Shown piece by piece: positions 35,051 through 42,265 of a stretch of 64,000 bases of DNA. The DNA is taken from the NCBI GenBank assembly GCA_051652245.1, contig JBOFTV010000045.1, positions 5,871 through 69,870 on the forward strand, given 5' to 3'. The notes below the pieces were generated by a model. It was not told the origin of the DNA. It searched no databases and saw only the letters and a list, made by a program, of their open reading frames with translations. A program made the translations under genes and the position numbers. The stretch's first letter is position 1. Each line of letters begins with the position of its first letter. This stretch comes from BHER01 sp051652245. Lineage in GTDB: Bacteria > Bacillota_I > Bacilli_A > Culicoidibacterales > Culicoidibacteraceae.

Positions 35051-35878
35051 TTAATTAAGAACCCGGTGAATATGCAGTGTCAAATACGCGGCCTCTTTAA
35101 GCTCAATATGATAGTCATACTTTTGTGCGATTTCCTTGCCAATAGCCTCAACACAAGCGCTTTCTTTGGGATAAATCGATAAAATATAGCGGGATAAATC
35201 ATCTTCACTCTCATCAATAGCCATCTGTGAAAAAATCCGATGAGAAAAAAATTTAAGATGAGTAACAAGCCGAATAAAATTAAGGGAACTTTCATCAAAT
35301 TGCACAGTAAAATAGTTAGCAATAAGTGCCAAAACATCATGTGTTAGCGCTGTAATTTTCATTGTATTATTAATTTGCAACCCAAGACTTGCATTAACCA
35401 GATGAAGGGCAATAAATGATGCCTCACTAGAGCAAAGGCGCACGGCTAATTTATCTTCAATAAAATCAAGCATCCACATCCCTAATTCATGTTCAGCCGG
35501 ATAGAGTGTTTTAATTTCCCAGGATAACGGATTTTCAAAAGCAATATTTTTGTCATAGCGCTTAATAGCAAAAGAAATATGGTCAGTGAGGGCAAGATAA
35601 ATTTGCTCATCGAGCTGACAATCTAACCGTTTTTCCGCAAAAGCAACAATCTCACGCGTCAGCTCAAAATAGGCACCGCTATCGCGCTCAAGCATAAACG
35701 CCATTTTTTCTTTGAGTTCAAGGGTATCAAGGCGAAATGTTTTTTCTACCAAAGAGGGATCAATTAGGGTTGCATTGGCCTGTCCATAGCCAATTCCCTT
35801 ACCCATAATCAGTGCCTCGGTCCCATCGTCTAATATCGTCATCACGACATTATTGCTAATAACTTTATAAATTTTCAA
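35051..35878 (-). CDS. GlcT-like BglG-family antiterminator
   Basis: The roughly 275-residue protein has a CAT RNA-binding domain (about 1-55; IYKVISNNVVMT, LIMGKGIGYGQ) and two PRDs with conserved histidines (LTDHISFAIKR, FIALHLVNAS, LVTHLKFFSHR, LHIHRVL). By gene order it should control the adjacent ptsG. The start is TTG (35876-35878), 8 nt after GGGAG; a TTG five codons earlier would overlap that ribosome binding site. The leader upstream of this gene contains a promoter, a RAT-like stretch and a terminator, so the protein probably regulates its own operon from there rather than from the glcT-ptsG gap, which has no terminator. Confidence 0.85.
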   Translation of the reverse strand: MKIYKVISNNVVMTILDDGTEALIMGKGIGYGQANATLIDPSLVEKTFRLDTLELKEKMAFMLERDSGAYFELTREIVAFAEKRLDCQLDEQIYLALTDHISFAIKRYDKNIAFENPLSWEIKTLYPAEHELGMWMLDFIEDKLAVRLCSSEASFIALHLVNASLGLQINNTMKITALTHDVLALIANYFTVQFDESSLNFIRLVTHLKFFSHRIFSQMAIDESEDDLSRYILSIYPKESACVEAIGKEIAQKYDYHIELKEAAYLTLHIHRVLN

Positions 35879-35914
35879 ACCTAACACTCCCAAACACTTT
35901 TACATTAAAAAAAG

Positions 35915-35975
35915 ACCAATACAAAAACAAAAAGGGCTCTTCCAAGCTTCACTTATTCTAATGTATTGCCCTCTT
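35915..35975 (-). terminator. Leader terminator of the glcT-like gene
   Basis: On the minus strand AAGAGGGC (35968-35975) pairs with GCCCTTTT (35930-35937) across a 30-nt loop, followed by a U-rich run. It overlaps the RAT-like stretch. Confidence 0.6.
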
Positions 35976-35988
35976 AAGGTCACAAACG
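35961..35988 (-). promoter_or_regulatory. Divergent RAT-like antiterminator site
   Basis: On the minus strand TTGTGACC...GAGGGCAATAC lines up with the RAT at 29014 (TTGTTACC...AGGGCAAAAC). It lies between the promoter and the terminator of the glcT-like gene, where an antiterminator would act. Confidence 0.55.
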
Positions 35989-36004
35989 CTCTATTTCACT
36001 TGCT

Positions 36005-36033
36005 ATTATACAGGCATTAACAACTTTTATCAA
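36005..36033 (-). promoter_or_regulatory. Promoter of the glcT-ptsG operon
   Basis: On the minus strand TTGATA (36028-36033) and TATAAT (36005-36010) are separated by 17 nt. Confidence 0.8.
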
Positions 36034-36107
36034 GCCTTTTAAGAAAAAAAATACTTCGCCAAAACTGATTATTAAGTTGTGAATTGTCGTAAAACACAAA
36101 AATACTA

Positions 36108-36136
36108 TTTACTACTACAACAATAACGTATATAAT
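36108..36136 (+). promoter_or_regulatory. Promoter of eno
   Basis: TTTACT (36108-36113) and TATAAT (36131-36136) are spaced by 17 nt upstream of a TAAGGAG ribosome binding site. Confidence 0.7.
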
Positions 36137-36172
36137 AGAGTATGAAATTAAAATTGTAAGGAGATGTAAGAT

Positions 36173-37471
36173 ATGCCAACAATTATTGAGGTATACGCAC
36201 GTGAAGTGTTAGATTCAAGAGGAAACCCTACTGTTGAAGTAGAAGTGTTAACAGAAAGTGGAGCGTTTGGTCGTGCATTAGTGCCATCAGGAGCATCAAC
36301 TGGAGAGCATGAAGCTGTTGAATTACGAGATGGAGATAAAGCACGTTACTTAGGTAAAGGTGTATTAAAAGCAGTTGCTAATGTTAATGATATCATTGCA
36401 CCAGAAGTTTTAGGGTACGATGTTCGTGACCAAGTGGCAATTGACCAAGCAATGATCGCTTTAGATGGTACGCCAAATAAAGGGAAATTGGGAGCTAATG
36501 CCATTTTAGGTGTTTCTTTAGCAGTTGCTCATGCGGGTGCAGATCACGTAGGATTACCTTTATACCAATATTTAGGTGGATTTAATGCCAAAGAATTGCC
36601 AACACCAATGATGAATATCATTAATGGTGGAGAGCATGCAGATAATAATATTGATTTCCAAGAATTCATGATTTTACCTGTAGGGGCACCAACTTTTAAA
36701 GAAGCATTACGTATGGGAACAGAAGTATTTCACGCATTAAAAGGTGTTTTACATGCCAAAGGCTTAAATACAGCAGTTGGAGATGAAGGTGGATTTGCAC
36801 CAAATCTTGGCTCAAATGAAGAAGCAATCTTAGTTATTTTAGAAGCTATTAAAAATGCAGGATATGTTGCGGGTAAAGATATTTACCTAGGAATGGATGT
36901 TGCATCAAGTGAATTCTATAACAAAGAAACGAAAAAGTATGTTCTAGCTGGAGAAGGTGGAAAAGAATTCACATCGGCAGAATTAGTTGACTTCTATGCT
37001 GAATTATTATCAAAATATCCAATTTTATCAATTGAAGATGGATTAGATGAAAATGACTGGGCTGGCTGGAAATTATTAACTGAGAAATTAGGCGATAAAG
37101 TTCAATTAGTTGGAGATGATTTCTTCGTAACAAACACAAAAATCTTAGCCAAAGGAATTGAGCAAAACACAGCAAACTCAATTTTAATCAAAGTAAACCA
37201 AATTGGAACATTAACAGAAACTTTTGAAGCGATTGAAATGGCTAAAAAAGCTGGTTATACAGCAGTAGTTTCACATCGTTCTGGTGAAACAGAAGATGCA
37301 ACAATTGCAGATATTGCAGTTGCAACAAATGCTGGACAAATCAAAACAGGTTCTGCTAGCCGTACAGATCGTATTGCTAAATATAACCAATTACTGCGCA
37401 TTGAAGATGAATTAGGAGATACGGCTGTTTATAACGGTTTAGCATCTTTCTACAACTTACGCAATAAATAA
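36173..37471 (+). CDS. eno: Enolase
   Basis: Enolase converts 2-phosphoglycerate to phosphoenolpyruvate, the phosphate donor of all three PTS systems here. The 432-residue protein carries ARE(V)LDSRGNPT at the N terminus, GANAILGVS, GDEGGFAPNL, SIEDGLDENDW (metal ligands), and the catalytic-Lys motif LIKVNQIGT followed by SHRSGETED. The ribosome binding site is TAAGGAGATG. It stands alone, outside the usual gap-pgk-tpi-pgm-eno cluster, with its own promoter and a terminator at about 37480. Confidence 0.98.
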   Translation: MPTIIEVYAREVLDSRGNPTVEVEVLTESGAFGRALVPSGASTGEHEAVELRDGDKARYLGKGVLKAVANVNDIIAPEVLGYDVRDQVAIDQAMIALDGTPNKGKLGANAILGVSLAVAHAGADHVGLPLYQYLGGFNAKELPTPMMNIINGGEHADNNIDFQEFMILPVGAPTFKEALRMGTEVFHALKGVLHAKGLNTAVGDEGGFAPNLGSNEEAILVILEAIKNAGYVAGKDIYLGMDVASSEFYNKETKKYVLAGEGGKEFTSAELVDFYAELLSKYPILSIEDGLDENDWAGWKLLTEKLGDKVQLVGDDFFVTNTKILAKGIEQNTANSILIKVNQIGTLTETFEAIEMAKKAGYTAVVSHRSGETEDATIADIAVATNAGQIKTGSASRTDRIAKYNQLLRIEDELGDTAVYNGLASFYNLRNK

Positions 37472-37479
37472 CAATCAAT

Positions 37480-37545
37480 CTAAAGAAAACTAAACCGTCA
37501 TTAGTGCACTATTTTTGCGCTGATACGGTTTTTTTCTTTAGATCG
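37480..37545 (+). terminator. Terminator of eno
   Basis: AACCGT and ACGGTT with GTGC/GCGC inside form a stem, followed by seven T residues; flanking CTAAAGAAAA/TTTTTCTTTAG adds pairing. Confidence 0.8.
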
Positions 37546-37665
37546 TATTGTAGTACCATGTAGCCATTTTAGTTGATAGTCATAGATGAAACCGCTTTAT
37601 AATGAAAAAAATTTACATTCTTTAAGAAAAAAATTACTGAAAAATTCATAAAAATCAGTAGATTT

Positions 37666-37681
37666 TGAAAGAATTTTTTCA
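37666..37681 (+). promoter_or_regulatory. Candidate MurR operator
   Basis: TGAAAGAATTTTTTCA is a near-palindrome (TGAAA-N6-TTTCA) 14 bp upstream of the murR -35. RpiR-family regulators bind such sites, but the assignment is an inference. Confidence 0.4.
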
Positions 37682-37695
37682 TTGCCTTAAAAGGT

Positions 37696-37724
37696 TTGAA
37701 CTTTATTATATGGCATGCTACAAT
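37696..37724 (+). promoter_or_regulatory. Promoter of murR-mupG-murP-murQ
   Basis: TTGAAC (37696-37701) and TACAAT (37719-37724) are spaced by 17 nt and lie 33 nt before murR. Confidence 0.75.
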
Positions 37725-37756
37725 GAACGCATACATGGAGATTAAGAGGTGAGATT

Positions 37757-38599
37757 ATGGATAACATCATTTATGAAATTCATGAAAGAATGGAAAAATT
37801 AACCAAAAAGCAAAAGAAAATTGCAACTGAATTACTAGAAAACCCACAGGAGGCAATCTATTATTCAACAGAACAATTAGCATCAATTTGTGATACAAGT
37901 CATGCAGCAATTAGTCGGTTTTGCTATTTGTTTGATTTTTATGGGTTGAAAGATTTACAAATATCATTAGCACGTGAATTATCACTTATGGATGAATATA
38001 CAATTATTAGCCCTGAGTCAGCTGACTTTTCAGCAAACATTCCTGAAAATGTCTTGGGTCAAACAACGATTGCTTTAAAAGATACCTATAAAATTTTAAA
38101 AGAAAGCCAAGTTATGGCAGCAGCACATAAAATTTTAGAAGCAAGAAGTATTTATCTTGCAGGAATTGGAGCAAGTGATTTAGTCGCCCAAGATTTCTTA
38201 CATAAATTATTGCGGATTCAAAAAGATGCTAAGGTCTTTGCCGATAAGGACTTAAGGAAAATTTCACTTTTACAGGCAACTAAAAACGATGTGGTCATTG
38301 CCATTTCCTATTCGGGACAAAAGGCTGAAATTTTAGATATTGTACGGCAAGCGAAATCACAAGGAGTGCCAATTATTGCGATTGTACAGGGGGGGACCTC
38401 AACACTTGCAAAAGCTGCGGACATTAAATTAGAAGTAGCGGGATTAGAAAAGGATTTTCGTAGCAGCGCGTTAACCTCACGGATTGTCCAATTATATGTC
38501 GTTGATGTTGTTTATCATACCTGCTGTGCCCTACTTGGAACCGAAAAGATGGCAGCATTACAAAATACGTATGATATTATAAGGAAAGAAGGTGGTTAA
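37757..38599 (+). CDS. murR: RpiR-family regulator of MurNAc utilisation
   Basis: The 280-residue protein has an N-terminal RpiR helix-turn-helix (about 1-75; LTKKQKKIATELL, TEQLASICDTSHAAISRFC) and a C-terminal SIS sugar-phosphate-binding domain (about 115-250; IYLAGIGASDLVAQDF, VIAISYSGQKAEI). In Bacillota MurR-type regulators respond to N-acetylmuramic acid 6-phosphate. It heads the mupG-murP-murQ operon, directly downstream of a promoter and a possible operator. Function is inferred from that context; other RpiR regulators look similar. Confidence 0.88.
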   Translation: MDNIIYEIHERMEKLTKKQKKIATELLENPQEAIYYSTEQLASICDTSHAAISRFCYLFDFYGLKDLQISLARELSLMDEYTIISPESADFSANIPENVLGQTTIALKDTYKILKESQVMAAAHKILEARSIYLAGIGASDLVAQDFLHKLLRIQKDAKVFADKDLRKISLLQATKNDVVIAISYSGQKAEILDIVRQAKSQGVPIIAIVQGGTSTLAKAADIKLEVAGLEKDFRSSALTSRIVQLYVVDVVYHTCCALLGTEKMAALQNTYDIIRKEGG

Positions 38600-38601
38600 A
38601 T

Positions 38602-39651
38602 ATGTTGCAGATGTCATTGTACCCAACAGATAGTCAAGAAGCAATTGCAGCAATTTTAGCACAGGCTGAGTTGTTAAATGTTGAGCTCTTTTTTACATCT
38701 TTACATATTCCGGAGGCAACGGGACTAGCAGAATTTATTAAGCTACTGGGACGGTTACATGAGGACAAGGGCTATAAGTTTTTTGCTGATATTTCACCGT
38801 TGACGCTAGAGCGTTTAAATATTCCGATTACGGATATTTGGGTATTAAAACAAGCGGGGATCTATGGTGTCAGAATCGATTTTGGCTTTAGCCTAGCAGA
38901 AATTATTGCAATTTCAAAAACCGGCTTAGAAATTGCAATAAATGCTAGTACAGTCACCGATACTGAGTTGAAAACCCTAGCACCAATTGGCATTATTGGG
39001 TGGCATAATTATTATCCAAGACCGGAAACGGGAATGAGCCTTGCTTTTTTTCTTCAACAGGAGGCTTTGTTGGCTAAGTATGGTGTACCGTCGTATGCCT
39101 TTATGCCTGGTGTTAATTATCTGCGGGCACCGTTACATTTACAATTACCAATGTTGGAGCAACAGCGCTTTGCAGATCCTTACGTTAATTTTATGCTCCT
39201 TGCTAAGAAATATGGTGTTGCTAAAATATTTATAGCAGAGGGAACACTAGATTTACAGTCCCTAGAAGCGATTAAAGCATATAAGGATGATAATATTATT
39301 ACATTAAATGTCGACTGGATCAAAGCAGATGTTGGTCAAAAATTATTGGCACAAGAATATTATGTTAGAATTGAACAAACTGATACGTCATGGCGCTTAG
39401 AAGATACTCGTGGTTTGGTTAAAGATTTAGCACCAAGGGCACTGTACCCAATGGGGATGCGAACCATTGGCGATATTTACATGGATAATAATGAGTATGG
39501 TCGCTACGCTGGAGAAATTCACTTTATCCATACAAATATGGCGGGAGACAAACGTTGTAATCATGTAGGTGCAATTAGTATACTACACCATCAATTACTT
39601 GCAATATTAGATAGAAGACCAAAAATAAAATTAATAAGAATGGAGCAATAG
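38602..39651 (+). CDS. mupG: 6-phospho-N-acetylmuramidase MupG (DUF871)
   Basis: MupG cleaves 6-phosphorylated MurNAc-GlcNAc disaccharides from peptidoglycan turnover inside the cell, giving MurNAc-6P for MurQ. The 349-residue protein shows the DUF871 pattern: an N-terminal TIM-barrel (about 1-235; ELFFTSLHIPEA, FADISPLTLERL, GVRIDFGF, HNYYPRPETG) and a C-terminal beta domain (about 240-349; VRIEQTDTSWRLEDTRG, YAGEIHFIH, LAILDRRPKIKLI). The ATG follows GAAGGTGG and begins 3 nt after the murR stop, so coupling is likely. Its place beside murP and murQ, as in Staphylococcus, supports the name. Confidence 0.9.
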   Translation: MLQMSLYPTDSQEAIAAILAQAELLNVELFFTSLHIPEATGLAEFIKLLGRLHEDKGYKFFADISPLTLERLNIPITDIWVLKQAGIYGVRIDFGFSLAEIIAISKTGLEIAINASTVTDTELKTLAPIGIIGWHNYYPRPETGMSLAFFLQQEALLAKYGVPSYAFMPGVNYLRAPLHLQLPMLEQQRFADPYVNFMLLAKKYGVAKIFIAEGTLDLQSLEAIKAYKDDNIITLNVDWIKADVGQKLLAQEYYVRIEQTDTSWRLEDTRGLVKDLAPRALYPMGMRTIGDIYMDNNEYGRYAGEIHFIHTNMAGDKRCNHVGAISILHHQLLAILDRRPKIKLIRMEQ

Positions 39652-39654
39652 CAA

Positions 39655-41088
39655 ATGAATTATCAAGAATTAGGAAAAAAAATTCTGCCATTAGTTGGTG
39701 GAATAGAGAATATTAATGGATTTACCAACTGTATGACACGCTTAAGAATTAATATTAGAGACAAGGATTTAGTCAATGCAGCAGAAATTAAAGCAATTAA
39801 AGGGGTACTTGGTGTGCTTGAAGGCGATCAATTACAAATTATTGTTGGACCTGGACATGCACAAAGAGCCAAAGATGCTTTTGAAACAGTAACTGGTCTA
39901 AAAGGTGATGCCGAAGTTGATGGTGGTGGTGCTGGAGATGTTGCTGCTGATATGAAAGCAAAAGTTAAAGCAAGTCAGCAGAGTCCATTTCAAAGAGGAC
40001 TAAAACATGTAGGAAGTATTTTTATACCACTTATTCCAGGATTTGTGGGGACAGGATTAATTGCAGCAATTGCTAATGTTATTAAAATTGCATCACCAGG
40101 AGTTGTTGCCAATCCGTGGTACTTATTATTTGCAGCAATGGGAGGATTACTTGTCTCAACATTACATATTGTTGTTGGGTACAATGCTGGAAAAGAATTT
40201 GGTGGCACACCAGTGCTTGGAGCAATAGCAGGGGCATTGATTTTTGCACCGGCTCTAGCAGGAATTGCTGCTAAGGGTGACGTTGCAGCAATACCACTTG
40301 TATTACCCGTGCTAAACATTACATTAAAAGCCGGTCTAGGTGGAGTTATCGGTGTAATTTTTGCGACATATGTGTTTGTTGCCATTGAAAAACAAGTACG
40401 TAAAATTGTCCCGGCCATCTTAGATTTGTTTTTAGTGCCACTGATTACTATTTTATTAGGATCAGTTGTAACATTATTTGTTATTATGCCACTTGCCGCA
40501 CAATTGATGAATTTAATTACTTACTTGCTAATTGATATCGCCTTATTAAAAGGTGGGATTGTTGGAGGCTATGTATTATCAGCAACATTCTTACCCCTTG
40601 TTATGCTTGGAATTCATCATGGATTAACACCTGTCCATGCTGATTTAATTAAGGAAACAGGACAAACAGTATTACTACCAATTCTAGCAATGGCTGGAGC
40701 GGGACAAGTTGGATCAGCAATCGCTGTTTATCTTAAAACAAAAGATAAAGGAATGCGTGAGTTAATTGGATCAGCACTACCAGCAGGATTTTTAGGTGTG
40801 GGAGAGCCATTAATTTATGGGGTATCACTACCATTATTCTATCCATTTATTACTGCATGTTTAGGTGCAGGATTTGGGGGCGCATTAATTGCCTTAGCAC
40901 CTATGTTTACAGGGGGACTAAGTGTAGGAGCAATTGCAATAGGGCCTTCAGGACTAGTACTCTTACCATTAATTAACAATGGTTTATGGTTATGGTACCT
41001 TGCAGGACTAATTGCATCATATACAGGTGGATTCTTACTCACATATTTCTTTGGTTTTAAAGAAGAAATGTTAGAAAGACTTAAATAA
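39655..41088 (+). CDS. murP: PTS EIIBC permease for MurNAc-type sugars
   Basis: MurP imports and 6-phosphorylates MurNAc or MurNAc-GlcNAc. The 477 residues hold EIIB (about 1-85; TNCMTRLRINIRD with the phosphocysteine), an Ala/Gly-rich linker, and EIIC (about 115-470; many helices, GVGEPLIYGVSLP). There is no EIIA domain. The ribosome binding site is GGAGCAATAG. It lies 3 nt after mupG. Context makes MurNAc sugars the best substrate, although the IIBC sequence itself only identifies the sucrose/beta-glucoside branch. Confidence 0.9.
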   Translation: MNYQELGKKILPLVGGIENINGFTNCMTRLRINIRDKDLVNAAEIKAIKGVLGVLEGDQLQIIVGPGHAQRAKDAFETVTGLKGDAEVDGGGAGDVAADMKAKVKASQQSPFQRGLKHVGSIFIPLIPGFVGTGLIAAIANVIKIASPGVVANPWYLLFAAMGGLLVSTLHIVVGYNAGKEFGGTPVLGAIAGALIFAPALAGIAAKGDVAAIPLVLPVLNITLKAGLGGVIGVIFATYVFVAIEKQVRKIVPAILDLFLVPLITILLGSVVTLFVIMPLAAQLMNLITYLLIDIALLKGGIVGGYVLSATFLPLVMLGIHHGLTPVHADLIKETGQTVLLPILAMAGAGQVGSAIAVYLKTKDKGMRELIGSALPAGFLGVGEPLIYGVSLPLFYPFITACLGAGFGGALIALAPMFTGGLSVGAIAIGPSGLVLLPLINNGLWLWYLAGLIASYTGGFLLTYFFGFKEEMLERLK

Positions 41089-41112
41089 AAAAAAGGAGAG
41101 GTGCTAAAAATC

Positions 41113-42006
41113 ATGGTAAAAATTGACAACCTAACAACAGAGAAAAGAAATCAAAAGACGCTACATCTAGATGAAATGACAGGGCTAGAACTAGCAACAA
41201 TTATGAATCAAGAAGATGAAAATGTCGCAAAAGCAGTCGCAGAAATAATTCCCGCAATTGGAGAAGCAATTGAAATAATTGCAACAGCCTTTAGAAAAGG
41301 TGGGCGTTTAATTTACACCGGTGCAGGAACAAGTGGGCGATTAGGTGTCCTTGATGCGGTAGAATGCGTCCCAACATTTGGTGTAGCACCAGAGCAAGTA
41401 GTGGGACTAATTGCAGGGGGAGAAAAAGCCTTTGTTGTTGCCGTTGAAGGTGCAGAAGACTCAGTCCAATTAGGTGTAGATGATTTAAAAGCATTAAAGC
41501 TTAATCAAAATGATGTTGTTGTGGGAATTGCAGCAAGTGGAAGAACACCTTATGTTATTGGTGGACTTAACTATGCTAATGAATTAGGGGCACAAACAAT
41601 TGCGCTAACATGCAACAAAAATTCGCTTGTGGGAGCAGCAGCTAAGCTACCATTAGAAGTTGATGCCGGACCGGAAGTTTTAACGGGATCAACAAGGTTG
41701 AAATCAGGAACAGCGCAGAAAATGATTTTAAATATGTTATCAACAGGGGCAATGGTTCGTACGGGGAAAGCATATAAAAATCTAATGGTTGATGTGCTCC
41801 AAACGAATATTAAGCTCGTAGAACGTGCTAAAAATATTGTAACAGAAGCAACGGGCGTCAATAGAAGTGTTGCGGAGGCAGCATTGTCTAAAGCGGATAA
41901 TTATCCTAAAATTGCAATTGTGATGATTTTAGCTGATTGTGATGTAGATGAGGCCAAAAGCAGGTTAGAACAAGCAGAAGGATTCGTCTCTAAAGCAATT
42001 AAATAA
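41113..42006 (+). CDS. murQ: N-acetylmuramic acid 6-phosphate etherase
   Basis: MurQ removes D-lactate from MurNAc-6P to give GlcNAc-6P, completing entry of wall sugar into the amino-sugar pathway. The 297-residue protein has an SIS fold with LIYTGAGTSGRLGVLDA, the catalytic-region IAGGEKAFVVAVEGAED, VVGIAASGRTPYV and STRLKSGTAQKM. The ATG lies 9 nt after GAGGTG; a GTG overlapping that ribosome binding site is rejected. It ends the operon, before a strong terminator. NagA/NagB for the next steps are not in the window. Confidence 0.97.
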   Translation: MVKIDNLTTEKRNQKTLHLDEMTGLELATIMNQEDENVAKAVAEIIPAIGEAIEIIATAFRKGGRLIYTGAGTSGRLGVLDAVECVPTFGVAPEQVVGLIAGGEKAFVVAVEGAEDSVQLGVDDLKALKLNQNDVVVGIAASGRTPYVIGGLNYANELGAQTIALTCNKNSLVGAAAKLPLEVDAGPEVLTGSTRLKSGTAQKMILNMLSTGAMVRTGKAYKNLMVDVLQTNIKLVERAKNIVTEATGVNRSVAEAALSKADNYPKIAIVMILADCDVDEAKSRLEQAEGFVSKAIK

Positions 42007-42007
42007 T

Positions 42008-42047
42008 AAAACCGGGTAGCTTTTAAAAAAAAAGCTACCCGGTTTTA
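42008..42047 (+). terminator. Terminator of the mur operon
   Basis: AAAACCGGGTAGCTTT and its exact complement form a 16-bp stem around an A-rich loop. Confidence 0.9.
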
Positions 42048-42071
42048 TCGTAAAAGGTGTAAAAAAAGCGC

Positions 42072-42100
42072 TTGCCTTTTTTAAAAAAAATCGGTATAAT
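42072..42100 (+). promoter_or_regulatory. Promoter of the first P-type ATPase gene
   Basis: TTGCCT (42072-42077) and TATAAT (42095-42100) are separated by 17 nt, about 165 nt upstream of the start codon. Confidence 0.85.
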
Positions 42101-42106
42101 GTTATT

Positions 42107-42250
42107 TAAGTATAAGAAAATCACATAGTAGTTTATTGCTATGAAATTAGTAGAGAACTTATGTGTAATCACGTTTTAATAATGAGGGGGATCAGTCTTT
42201 TATCCTGTTATTAAATCTGATTAGATATGAGTTTTTTTTACGAATTATTA
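42107..42250 (+). promoter_or_regulatory. Structured 5' leader, possible metal-responsive element
   Basis: The leader contains CACATA and TATGTG (about 42122-42164) closing a 45-nt domain, then TTTAATAA...TTATTAAA with an inner GGAT/ATCC (about 42173-42224), then a run of eight T. I could not match it to yybP-ykoY, M-box or NiCo consensus by eye. Confidence 0.45.
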
Positions 42251-42265
42251 AAAGGAGATTAGAGG

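Noticed and set aside
42107..42250. yybP-ykoY manganese riboswitch
   Set aside because: The GGGGAGUA-type conserved loop and its partner are not visible by eye, so the leader is only called structured.
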